Positions 47,904 through 57,401 of a DNA stretch of 64,000 nucleotides are shown in pieces. Both the position numbers and the translations under genes were made by a program. Origin of the DNA: Porphyromonas gingivicanis JCM 15907 (GTDB lineage Bacteria > Bacteroidota > Bacteroidia > Bacteroidales > Porphyromonadaceae); NCBI RefSeq assembly GCF_000614585.1, contig NZ_BAKX01000002.1, forward strand, positions 248,001 through 312,000. The letters run 5' to 3'. The notes under the pieces were generated by a model, which saw nothing but the letters and a program-made list of their open reading frames with translations, did no database searches and was not told the DNA's origin. Each line of letters opens with the position of its first letter. Position 1 is the stretch's first letter.

Positions 47904-49061
47904 CTATGGTCTCACTTGCTGTTTACGAAGCTCGATAGAGAAAATAGCCGTATAGCGTATAAATGTGTCGAAGAGCACCATCTTAGGCGATACATAGCCT
48001 CTTATATGGCGGATGGCTTGTTCCGAAAGTTTGTAAAGATGCTGGATGTTTTGAGGTGTAACACATACTTTGATGCGGTTGAGCAGTCGCTGTTCGTCCG
48101 ACGAACGTTGGGCTATCTCGCCTGGAGCTACACTTTCACGCAGTAATACTCGGAAGCACTCCTCGAAATATTCAATCATATTGATTGCTACGGCTCGCCC
48201 CTCTTTGTGTAACTGTTCGCTGAGTGTGCGGAATACAATAATCTCTTTGTTGAGCATTGCATTGGTAAGCATATCGAAGTAGGTCGTGTATTTCTTCTCA
48301 GCATTCTTGTTGTCGAGTATTCTTTTTGCTTTAAGTACCAGTCCTTGCGAGCGTTGTACAATGCTGTTGAGCCTATTATTGTCGAGTTGTGAGGGAGACC
48401 AACGAGTAATGGCTGCCCTCATTTCTACATTAGAGAGGGGAGTCATCTCGATAGATTGCATACGACTGTGTACTGTTTCCAAGAGTAAATCTGGTCGGAA
48501 AGAGACGGATATAAAGAGGGTGCGTTCGGGAGGTTCCTCCATCGTTTTAAGGAGTTTGTTGCTCGCCTCATCGTTCATCTTGTCAGGTTGATATATAATG
48601 ATGCAACGATAAGAGGCATACCCTATGGTAAGACGTAGCTTTTGTTCAAGGGCATAGGCATCCTTACTATATATAATAGGCTGTTTATTCTCGGGATTGA
48701 GGGCTTGTAACCACTCTTCGCTTGCCCAGTAAACTCCTTGTTTTTGGAGCATCTCTCTCCATTGAGGTAAGTAGTTGTCCGAAGGGGTTTCGGCATCGGC
48801 AGAGTCGATAACAGGGTATATAAAGTGTACATCGGGATGCTCTAATTGGCTTATCATCTTGCACTGTGCACAAGTGCCACACGAGTCCCCATCCTGTGGA
48901 TTAAGACAGTTGAGATACTGTACCCATGCCAGTGCCATAGCAATGCCAGGCATTCCATCTTGAATTTCTAGGAGGATGTTGTGGGGTATTTTTCGAGAGT
49001 GTGCCATAGAGCGCAGATGCTCTTTTAGGCTTTCATAGCCATCTATATCCTTAAACTGCAT
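47904..49061 (-). CDS. holB: DNA polymerase III delta' subunit
   Basis: Clamp-loader subunit. I start at MQFKDIDGYESLKEHLRSMA (385 residues). The usual Walker A is degenerate (LLEIQDGMPGIAM), as expected for delta'. Zinc-type cysteines appear in CLNPQDGDSCGTCAQC. The sensor region reads MNDEASNKLLKTMEEPPERT with FISVSFRPDLLLETVHSRMQ. Divergent from ftcD. Confidence 0.92.
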   Translation of the reverse strand: MQFKDIDGYESLKEHLRSMAHSRKIPHNILLEIQDGMPGIAMALAWVQYLNCLNPQDGDSCGTCAQCKMISQLEHPDVHFIYPVIDSADAETPSDNYLPQWREMLQKQGVYWASEEWLQALNPENKQPIIYSKDAYALEQKLRLTIGYASYRCIIIYQPDKMNDEASNKLLKTMEEPPERTLFISVSFRPDLLLETVHSRMQSIEMTPLSNVEMRAAITRWSPSQLDNNRLNSIVQRSQGLVLKAKRILDNKNAEKKYTTYFDMLTNAMLNKEIIVFRTLSEQLHKEGRAVAINMIEYFEECFRVLLRESVAPGEIAQRSSDEQRLLNRIKVCVTPQNIQHLYKLSEQAIRHIRGYVSPKMVLFDTFIRYTAIFSIELRKQQVRP

Positions 49062-49257
49062 ACCTCCCTCCCCTTTTTTCAGATTTTCTACCAATTTTTC
49101 TTGTACGAAGATACAAACTCTCTTTGAGGATAGAGATAGAAAGCTCTAAAGAAAGTACTAACTTCGCACTCAGGAAAAAAATATAGAGTATAAATTCCTT
49201 TCTTAAAGGGAAGGAAGACTTTTATAGAACAGATATTCACTAAATCAAATAAGAAAC

Positions 49258-50163
49258 ATGGCTAATCTAACCAAGATTGTAGAGTGTGTGCCCAATTTTA
49301 GCGAAGGGCGTGACAGAGAGAAGATTGAGAAAATCGTAAACCCCTTCCGCACTCGTAACGGAGTAAAGCTATTGAACTATAGCAATGACGAAGATCACAA
49401 CCGCCTTGTGGTAACCGTAGTGGGCGAACCTGAACCTCTCAAAGAGGCTCTTCTCGAAGCGATTGGCGTAGCTGTTGAGGTTATAGACATGACAAAGCAC
49501 TCTGGTCAGCACCCTCGTATGGGAGCCGTAGACGTAGTTCCCTTTATCCCTATCCGTAATATGGAGATGGAAGAAACTATTGAACTCTCTCGCGAAGTGG
49601 GACAAATCATCGGTGAAAAATATGGTATCCCTGTATTCCTCTATGAAAAATCGGCTACAGCTCCTCATCGTGAGAACTTGGCAAAAGTTCGCAAGGGAGA
49701 GTTTGAAGGCATGGCAGAGAAGGTACACGAAGCAGAATGGAAACCCGATTTTGGACCTGCAGATCGTCACGCTACAGCTGGTTGTGTAGCAGTGGGTGCT
49801 CGTATGCCTTTGGTCGCTTACAATGTGAACCTTAATACCAGCGATGTAGCTATTGCCGATGCCATTGCCAAAAAAGTACGTCACTTGGGTGGTGGACTCC
49901 GCTTCTGCAAGGCTATGGGTGTGGAGCTTACCGACCGTAAGGTAGCACAGGTTTCTATGAACCTTACAGATTATACCAAGACGGCTGTATACCGTGCACA
50001 CGAAATGGTACGTATGGAAGCTAAACGCTATGGGGTGGAAATCATCGGTAGTGAAGTAATTGGGCTTCTTCCTATGGCTGCTCTGATTGATTGTGCCGAG
50101 TACTATTTGGGCATAGAAAACTTCTCGCACGATCAAATCCTCGAACTAAGAATGATGGAGTAA
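49258..50163 (+). CDS. ftcD: Glutamate formimidoyltransferase
   Basis: Moves the formimino group of formiminoglutamate to tetrahydrofolate in histidine breakdown. 301 residues with VECVPNFSEGRDREKIEK, HSGQHPRMGAVDVVPFIP (catalytic His region) and NLTDYTKTAVYRAHEMVR. Separate from the cyclodeaminase domain, which is its own gene here. First gene of the hut operon. Confidence 0.95.
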   Translation: MANLTKIVECVPNFSEGRDREKIEKIVNPFRTRNGVKLLNYSNDEDHNRLVVTVVGEPEPLKEALLEAIGVAVEVIDMTKHSGQHPRMGAVDVVPFIPIRNMEMEETIELSREVGQIIGEKYGIPVFLYEKSATAPHRENLAKVRKGEFEGMAEKVHEAEWKPDFGPADRHATAGCVAVGARMPLVAYNVNLNTSDVAIADAIAKKVRHLGGGLRFCKAMGVELTDRKVAQVSMNLTDYTKTAVYRAHEMVRMEAKRYGVEIIGSEVIGLLPMAALIDCAEYYLGIENFSHDQILELRMME

Positions 50164-50200
50164 TAACCCAAGTTTAGTTTAGGGTGTATTGATAAAAAAG

Positions 50201-50249
50201 AAGAGGAGGGAGTTAAACTTCAAAGACGAGGGTCTCTCTCCTCTTTTTG
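50201..50249 (+). terminator. Hairpin between ftcD and hutI
   Basis: AAGAGGAGGGAG and CTCTCTCCTCTT pair over 12 bases (one G-T), followed by TTTTG. It may reduce expression of the genes downstream. Confidence 0.65.
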
Positions 50250-50276
50250 TTGGATAAATCTGAAAAAAATAATAGG

Positions 50277-51530
50277 ATGAACCTCTATGTAAAAAATATA
50301 GGTCAGCTCGTAACCTGTCGAGGCAAGCAAGCAAAGCATGGAGCTGAAGCGATGAGAGACCTCTCGGTTGTCGAAGGACCTGCTGCTGTGGTTATCCGAG
50401 ACGGTATTATCCGTTTTGCAGGAGCAGCGAAAGATTTAGACCTTTCCCTTACCGAGGGGTGCGAGGTGTGCGATGCTCAAGGTAATGCCGTATTGCCAGG
50501 TTTTGTCGATAGCCATACCCATTTGGTATTCGGAGGTTATAGAGAAGATGAGTTCCAGTGGCGCTTGGCAGGCGATAGCTATATGAGTATCATGGAGCGT
50601 GGTGGAGGCATTGCCAATACGATGCGTGCTACACGTACCACATCCATAGAAGATTTGGAGCGTTCGGCTCGTGCGCACTTGGATGCTATGTTATCCATGG
50701 GGGTTACTACCGCCGATGCGAAGAGCGGTTATGGTATGGATTTAGATACCGAGCTCAAGCAGTTAGAGGTAGTACAACGCTTGCAGAAGTCGCATCCCGT
50801 AGAGTTGTTTAGCACTTTTATGGGAGCGCATGATACGCCCGAGGAGTATAAGGGGCGTTCTACGGAGTACATTGATTTCATTATTCGAGAGGTACTTCCT
50901 GTGGTGCGTGAGCGTAACTTGGCAGAGTGTTGCGATATATTTACTGAAAAAGGGGTTTTCGACCATGCCCAAACCCGTCAGTTGCTCAATGCAGCACGAG
51001 CCATGGGCTTTAAACTAAAGATGCATGCAGATGAGATTGTACCCTTTGCAGGAGCAGAGTTAGCTGCCGAATTGGGCTGTCTCTCTGCCGACCACTTGTT
51101 GCAAATCTCCGATGAGGGTATCAAGGCTTTGGCGAACTCCAACACGGTAGCTACCTTGCTTCCCTGTACCGCTTTTAGTCTTAAGGCGGACTACGCTCCT
51201 GCCCGCAAGATGATAGATAACGGATGTGCCGTGGCTGTGGCGAGCGATTTGAACCCAGGTAGTTGCTTTAGTTCATCGGTGCCTCTTATGTTTGCTCTCT
51301 CTACGATATATATGGGAATGACTGTAGAAGAGGCGGTAACTGCACTAACCATTAATGGTGCTGCTGCCATAGATAGAGCCGACCGTATAGGAAGTATCGA
51401 AGAGGGTAAGCAGGGTGATTTGGTCATTTTACGCTTCCCCTCGTATAAATTCTTGTCTTATCACTTTGGTGTAAACCTTGTACGCTCTACCATCAAGAAG
51501 GGCGTAGTATATACAAATCATATCAATTAA
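50277..51530 (+). CDS. hutI: Imidazolonepropionase
   Basis: Hydrolyses imidazolonepropionate to formiminoglutamate. ATG 50277 (MNLYVKNIGQLVTCRGKQAK) gives 417 residues, the family length. Metal-binding His in PGFVDSHTHLVFGGYRED, plus KLKMHADEIVPFAGAELAAE and AVASDLNPGSCF, identify HutI. Confidence 0.95.
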   Translation: MNLYVKNIGQLVTCRGKQAKHGAEAMRDLSVVEGPAAVVIRDGIIRFAGAAKDLDLSLTEGCEVCDAQGNAVLPGFVDSHTHLVFGGYREDEFQWRLAGDSYMSIMERGGGIANTMRATRTTSIEDLERSARAHLDAMLSMGVTTADAKSGYGMDLDTELKQLEVVQRLQKSHPVELFSTFMGAHDTPEEYKGRSTEYIDFIIREVLPVVRERNLAECCDIFTEKGVFDHAQTRQLLNAARAMGFKLKMHADEIVPFAGAELAAELGCLSADHLLQISDEGIKALANSNTVATLLPCTAFSLKADYAPARKMIDNGCAVAVASDLNPGSCFSSSVPLMFALSTIYMGMTVEEAVTALTINGAAAIDRADRIGSIEEGKQGDLVILRFPSYKFLSYHFGVNLVRSTIKKGVVYTNHIN

Positions 51531-51546
51531 GAAATAAAAGATAGTT

Positions 51547-52173
51547 ATGCTAACAGAATTAACCGTAAAAGGTCTTTTGGCTGAAACCGCAGGCGAAGCT
51601 CCTGTGCCTGGAGGTGGTAGTATCTCTGCTCTCAATGGCGCTATTGCCGCAGCACTTACAGAGATGGTAGCCAACCTAACCGTTGGTAAAAAGAAATATG
51701 CAGAGGTAGAGGATGAGATGAAGGCTATTGCTGCCGATGTGGCTCCCATCCAGAAAGAACTTGTACTCGATGTTGATAGGGACAGTGATGCTTATGATGG
51801 TGTAGCGCAAGCCTTTAAGCTGCCCAAAGAAACCGATGAAGAGAAGGCTATTCGTTCTGCAGCGATACAAGAGAATACCAAAAAGGCTGCCCTCGTACCT
51901 ATGGAAGTGGCTCGCCGTACCTCTACCTTGCTCCCTCGCATCGAAGCGGTGGTAGCACGTGGTAATCAAAACGCTGTTACTGATGGATGTGTAGCCATGA
52001 TGTGTGCTCGAGTAGCCATTGTGGGCGCGCTCTTCAATGTACGCATCAATTTGACTTCACTCAAAGATGAGGCTTTTGTAGCCGAAATGAGAGCCGAAGC
52101 AGACCGCTTGGAAGCCGATGTTATGGCTCGTGAAGCGAAAGTAATCGAGTACACCAAAAAAGCGTGCGAATAA
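51547..52173 (+). CDS. fchA: Formiminotetrahydrofolate cyclodeaminase
   Basis: Closes the ring of 5-formimino-THF, releasing ammonia. 208 residues with GEAPVPGGGSISALNGAIAA, the family's glycine-rich loop, and the helical middle RDSDAYDGVAQAFKLPK. 16 bases after hutI and 3 bases before hutH. Confidence 0.93.
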   Translation: MLTELTVKGLLAETAGEAPVPGGGSISALNGAIAAALTEMVANLTVGKKKYAEVEDEMKAIAADVAPIQKELVLDVDRDSDAYDGVAQAFKLPKETDEEKAIRSAAIQENTKKAALVPMEVARRTSTLLPRIEAVVARGNQNAVTDGCVAMMCARVAIVGALFNVRINLTSLKDEAFVAEMRAEADRLEADVMAREAKVIEYTKKACE

Positions 52174-52176
52174 GTT

Positions 52177-53673
52177 ATGGCAGATCATACGTTTTTTGTA
52201 GGCTCTGCTCCGCTGACTCTTGAGTTTTGCGCTCAATACTTAGAGGAGCGTTTCCCTTTGGCTCTTAGTGAAGAGGCAAAGGCACGCATCCAACACTGCC
52301 GTGACTATCTCGACAATAAAGTAAAGGAGAGCGATAAACCCATATACGGAGTAACCACAGGGTTCGGTTCACTCTGCAATAGAACCATATCTCCCGAACA
52401 GCTTACTACGCTACAAGAAAACTTGGTTAAGAGCCATGCTTGTAGTTGTGGTACAGAGGTGCACCCCGACATAGTGCGCCTAATGTTGCTTTTGAAGGCT
52501 CATGCTTTGCAGTTGGGTCATAGTGGAGTGCAGGTAGTTACCGTAGAGCGTATTTTAGATATGCTCAACAACGATGTATTGCCTATTGTTTACGACCGTG
52601 GTTCGCTCGGTGCTTCTGGCGATTTAGCTCCCTTGTCTAACCTTTTCCTCCCCTTGATTGGAGAGGGCGAAGTGCGCTATAAGGGCGAGAAGCGTGATGC
52701 CAAAGAGGTGTATGCCGAGTTGGGATTGAGCAAAGTAACCCTTAAAAGCAAGGAGGGATTGGCTCTGCTCAATGGTACTCAGTTTATGAGTTCGCACGGT
52801 GTATATGCACTCATCAAGGCTCGCCGTTTGGCGAATTTGGCAGATAGCTGCGCTGCTCTCTCTTTGGAGGCTTTTGATGGACTTGATGCCCCCTTCTCCG
52901 ATGCGTTGCACATCATCCGTCCTCACAAAGGACAGCTTACAGTGGCACGTCACTTGAGAGCGTTGTTGGAGGGTAGTGAGCTTATCCGTCGCCCCAAAAA
53001 GCAGGTACAAGACCCTTACAGTTTCCGTTGCGTGCCTCAAGTGCATGGCGCTTCTCGTGATGCGATTGACTATGTAGAGAGCGTGGTAGTAACAGAGATT
53101 AACTCCGTTACGGACAATCCTACCGTCTTTCCCGATGAAGATTGCGTCGTTTCGGGTGGTAATTTCCACGGGCAACCTTTGGCGATTGTGTACGACTTCT
53201 TGGCGATTGCCTTGGCAGAGTTAGGAAACATTTCTGAGCGTCGTGTGGCCCAACTCATCTTGGGCTTGCGTGACTTGCCCGAGTTCCTCGTGGCTAATCC
53301 CGGTTTGAACTCAGGTTTCATGATCCCTCAGTATGCAGCCGCCTCTATGGTGAGCAAGAACAAGATGTATTGCTACTCGGCTGCTTCGGACAGCATCGTT
53401 TCGAGCAACGGACAAGAAGACCATGTCTCAATGGGAGCTAATGCGGCTACTAAGTTGCTCCCCATTATAGACAACTTGGAGCACATCTTCGCTATTGAGT
53501 TGATGAATGCGGCACAGGCACTCGAATTCCGTCGTCCTGCCAAGAGTTCACCTACTATCGAAGCTATGATGAGTGCCTTCCGTAGTGTTGTGCCTCGTGT
53601 AGAGGAAGATGTGGTGATGTACAAGCAAATTCAGGATGCTACCGAATTTGTTCGCTCGTACGACTTCCAATAA
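52177..53673 (+). CDS. hutH: Histidine ammonia-lyase
   Basis: Converts histidine to urocanate. 498 residues with the MIO-forming motif in RGSLGASGDLAPLSN (Ala-Ser-Gly), preceded by GVTTGFGSL. Followed by SVTDNPTVF and NPGLNSGFMIPQYAAA. Last gene of the ftcD-hutI-fchA-hutH operon; urocanase (hutU) is not in the cluster. Confidence 0.97.
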   Translation: MADHTFFVGSAPLTLEFCAQYLEERFPLALSEEAKARIQHCRDYLDNKVKESDKPIYGVTTGFGSLCNRTISPEQLTTLQENLVKSHACSCGTEVHPDIVRLMLLLKAHALQLGHSGVQVVTVERILDMLNNDVLPIVYDRGSLGASGDLAPLSNLFLPLIGEGEVRYKGEKRDAKEVYAELGLSKVTLKSKEGLALLNGTQFMSSHGVYALIKARRLANLADSCAALSLEAFDGLDAPFSDALHIIRPHKGQLTVARHLRALLEGSELIRRPKKQVQDPYSFRCVPQVHGASRDAIDYVESVVVTEINSVTDNPTVFPDEDCVVSGGNFHGQPLAIVYDFLAIALAELGNISERRVAQLILGLRDLPEFLVANPGLNSGFMIPQYAAASMVSKNKMYCYSAASDSIVSSNGQEDHVSMGANAATKLLPIIDNLEHIFAIELMNAAQALEFRRPAKSSPTIEAMMSAFRSVVPRVEEDVVMYKQIQDATEFVRSYDFQ

Positions 53674-53722
53674 ACCATAAAACTACTATCCGATAGACTT
53701 TAATCTGTGGGATAGATACAAC

Positions 53723-53765
53723 AAGAGCCTGCGTAGATTTGCGGTCTATGCAGGCTCTTCTTTTA
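53723..53765 (+). terminator. Terminator after hutH
   Basis: AAGAGCCTGC and GCAGGCTCTT pair perfectly with a further inner stem, then CTTTTAT. Confidence 0.85.
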
Positions 53766-53946
53766 TAGGCTGACAAGTCTTTTTGCACGTTCCCGATAGA
53801 GGGTAGAGTGGTGCCCCTCCAATCTCTTGAGTAATGCCTTCCAATACTTTGAGTAACTCCCTTTAATAGTTCGTGCAATGGGTGATTATTGTGCTGATTC
53901 AAAGGCTACTAACGCCTCATGAAAAAGGTATATACCTTTCTCTTGA

Positions 53947-54032
53947 AACCTCCCGTGCAAACTCTCGTAACCATCCGTGCAAACTTTTGCAACCTTCGAA
54001 CCTTTCTCCTCTACCCCTTAACCTTTTAAGAA
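53947..54032 (+). repeat. Tandem 22-base units of the dispersed repeat, copy D
   Basis: At least two consecutive 22-base units (53947-53968 and 53969-53990), both of the form AACC-n-TCCGTGCAAACT, then a degenerate third beginning AACCTTCGAACC. No gene in 53766-54083. Confidence 0.7.
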
Positions 54033-54083
54033 TAGCCAGTTATACTTAATGGCTCTTCGACTTAGCTATCCCATTAAATATAA

Positions 54084-56476
54084 TTAGAAGCGACGTTCAA
54101 TTTCTTGAGCACCTTTGGAGCGACTGTTCGCTTTATCTTTCGCATTAGAAAATTTATAGGAAATAGATAGATAAAGAGTAGGATAAGAGTATCTATTGTT
54201 GAATGCAATGGAGTAGCCTACTCGATGGCTAACTCCCTTGTAGGCAGAGGAGACAAGATTTATACCTGCAACTGATAGGGATAAACGTCTATTGAGTAGA
54301 AAATAACTCATGCCTATACCTAAATCATATTGAGGTTCGATAGATGCAACGGTTGTATTTTTGCGTCCAGTGTACTCTCCCGATATATACCCTGTCCATG
54401 TACGACTTTTATTGAAGGTAAAATCTAAATACCCACTTAGTCCCCATTCATTGCCTTCTGTTTGGGGCAGGAGAGAGTGATGGGTTGAGGTATATTGACT
54501 CCAACCGTAATAACCGTCTATACTAGCGTTTATCCAGCTTAACTTATCAAAGTAGTATCCAGCTTCGAGTCCTAAAAATAGACTGTTTTGAGCATTTTCC
54601 ATTTGGTATATACGTTCTCTCCTTGCATCGTTGATAGAGAAGTGATTAACCCTAACCCTCTTTTAGCCTTACCTTTGATGGATAGTGCTCTTTTGAAAGT
54701 ATATCCTAAACTTGTGGTATAGTAAAGTTGAGGGCGTAGGTTTGTATTCCCTCGATAAAAAGAATATTCATTGATTTGCCATACAAATGGATTGAGGTCT
54801 TTGAATTTAGGGCGGTTAATAGAACTGTTGAATGAGAATGTAACTTGATGATTGGATGATAGAGTATAGCTGGTGTGTAGCAAGGGTAGCCACGCATTAT
54901 TGTACATTGATACTTTGGGAATACCTGCTGTGTTTTTACCTATTTGTTGTAGAAGAGATTGGGTGCCGACATATGTTAGTCCTAATCGCATCCACCACCG
55001 TTCGCCCAATCGAAGCGTGCTACTTATGTAGGGAGTTAGTATCAATTCATCCCATTGTATACTGTTGCTTTGATGGGTTGTTGGACTGAGGTTTCTATGT
55101 TCGTTATGTGTCCTATAATTGGTCGTAAAACTCCAACTCCCCTTTATCCCAGTCTCCAGTAAGTATTTATGCTCCGAGTCTATATAGATAGAATAGTCAT
55201 TATTTAAATTTACTCCAGAGGTGTTTATATCGTTGCCTTCTAAGTATTTCAAAAAAGGTGTGTTTTGAAAGAGTTCATACCCTACATAGTTTGTCTGAGA
55301 GCGATTGGTAAGATTGAAATAGGATAGCTCTGTCCAAACTTGGTGTCCTTTCTGCCCAAAGGAAGTCTCCCAATAGGCAGTTGCTGTTATACGTGGTTCG
55401 CTTGATTTGTAGCTATTTTGGTTATTTACTACACGTTCAGCCTTCCCTAATTGAGTCGATATTTCTCGACTCTCGAACTGATTGTTGTGTTTTTTCTTAT
55501 TCCACGAGAAAGCTAACCCTATTAGTTTCTTGTCTCCATATTCATATTGCAAATTGCCGCGTATACCTTTATAATTGAATTGTCCCACAGAGGGGGTTTG
55601 TACTTTATATTGGTGTTGTCCTATTTGATATTCTTGTTGCTCTGAATATTCAGAGCCATTAAAGTTGATAGAGGGGGCAAGAGAGACAAAAACTCCCCGA
55701 CGATTGTAATGTAGTGCTCCATAACCTCCAAAGCGAAAATTGTCTTTGCTCCCCCACATCTCTTCGGTGCCTATAATCCCTCCTATATACTCTTTGAATA
55801 TAGAAGAGGTGTGTAGTATAATCATTGCTGTATTCCCATCAGGGTCATAACGAAGAGGGGGCTGAGTGATAACCTCTACTCGGTCAATTAGACCAGCATC
55901 GTATCCTTTAAGAACAGAGGCTATTTCGGATGCTTCTACACGCTGTAAGATGTTTCCTACCTTAACCAATACCTTATCTTTACCGATTACGGAAAGTTGA
56001 TCTCCCTTTACTTGTACTCTGGGTATTGATTTTAACAAGTCAAGAGCATCGTTGCTTCGCTCTCTAAATTCTTTTACATTTACAACGAACCCATCAGGTT
56101 GTGTACGCACTCGGACAGCCTTGCCTTGAACGACCACTGTTTGAAGTTCTTGAGTGGTTTCTTGTAGAGTGATAGTGCCAAGATCCAGCTTCTCAGAAGT
56201 GATATGTATTTCTTTTGCGTAAAGAGCGTATCCAATGAAACTTACCCCTAAAATATAATCACCCTCAGGAATAACTAATGAAAATTCTCCATTGGTTCCA
56301 CTTACAGTATGTTGGATGATTTCTTGAGTCGATAAATCTTTAACTAAGAAAATCGATGCTCCCGTTAATATGCCTTGATTATCTCGGATATTTCCAGAGA
56401 TTGTCCCAATTAGATTTTGTGCAAGTAGAGTCGTTGTCCAGAGTAATACTGAAAGTAGAGTAAGTAACCTATACAT
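54084..56476 (-). CDS. Outer-membrane beta-barrel receptor with carboxypeptidase-like N-domain (frameshift)
   Basis: About 797 residues. Signal peptide (MYRLLTLLSVLLWTTTLLAQ); a CarbopepD-like beta-sandwich (GTISGNIRDNQGILTGASIF); a plug-like region (RSNDALDLLKSIPRVQVKG); then a large barrel of the OMP_b-brl_3 type. The frame breaks in a GGG run at 54650-54652: RGLG, then VNHFSINDARRERIYQMEN after one added base, ending AQEIERRF. It is TonB-receptor-like and unpaired with any SusD gene. Substrate unknown. Confidence 0.82.
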
Positions 56477-56677
56477 AAATAAAGTAGGGAGAGTCTAAAG
56501 ATACTTATTGATATTTTTTTTGTTGTTCTGACCTTTTAGGAAAATATTCATTCTGTTGAGCGTTGCATAGTTATTGTCATTATACAATACTTCTTGTTTC
56601 TTCTCAGTACTTCAAAACTATATAGAGGGCAAATTCGCTCTTTTTGAGGGGAATGTCAAACTCCCTATTTTGTCTTT

Positions 56678-57057
56678 TCAGCGGTACTCTACATCGAAAA
56701 ATGTTACAGATCGAGTGGAGTCTTTCTCTGCAATGATGGGACCAGAAAAACGTCCTGATATGTATTTTGAGACGCTGTCAATCTTGTCAATTTGGAATGT
56801 GAACTCTTTATTTTTCCACGAAGAGTGGAAGTGCGAGTCGGGAAAAGCATCGTAGGGGTAAACATAGGGTTTGCCATTGATCTCAAATGCCACAAGTCCC
56901 ACACCGAGTTGAGAGGCGGGAGGCATCTGAGCGAAAAATAGAGAATCTTCGTTGATGTTACGGATTTTTTCTGAGGAGAGCGTAACCATAAGCAGGAGTT
57001 GAAAACCAATAGGAGTACGGTGAGGAAAGCTCCTACTTTTACCATCTTTTTTGTCAT
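56678..57057 (-). CDS. Small lipoprotein of unknown function (frameshift)
   Basis: N-terminal signal MTKKMVKVGAFLTVLLLVFN then SCL, with the lipidation Cys, runs into a second frame starting MVTLSSEKIRNINEDSLFFA. One added base near 56990 joins them into 126 residues ending SVTFFDVEYR. The mature part contains GLVAFEINGKPYVYPYDAFP, a pattern I cannot assign. It is upstream of, and in the same direction as, the receptor gene. Confidence 0.65.
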
Positions 57058-57060
57058 AAT

Positions 57061-57401
57061 GTTAGTGTGTTGTGTTTTTTTTTAGCACTTCAAAAGTATA
57101 GTTTTTTGTCAGAAAGTCAAACTTTTTTAGATTTCTTCTTCCTTAGTATATATGCAGACGCAAACTCCCATACGGCGACCCATCCCAATGCTTCTATTCG
57201 CCGTGCTACATCCACGTATAGAGCAGAGGTTAGGTAGGCGCTTGGGGCATCCAATTATCGAAAACCGTATTGCCTCAACTCTATTGTGTAACAGTCTCCT
57301 TTAGTTTGCTTATTTTTGCGCTTAGCTTTTGTGTCTTATATCTATAAAGATGCTTGTTGCTATTTGATATTTTAAGATTTAGAAGTAGATACATCTTGCC
57401 C
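57061..57401. other. Intergenic region upstream of the DUF2723 gene
   Basis: A -7 like TATTTTTG sits at 57311-57318. A 50-codon frame at 57152-57304 has no recognisable content; I see nothing else. Confidence 0.5.

Noticed and set aside
57152-57304. 50-codon reading frame before DUF2723
   Set aside because: No recognisable protein content, no good start context, and overlaps a probable promoter region.
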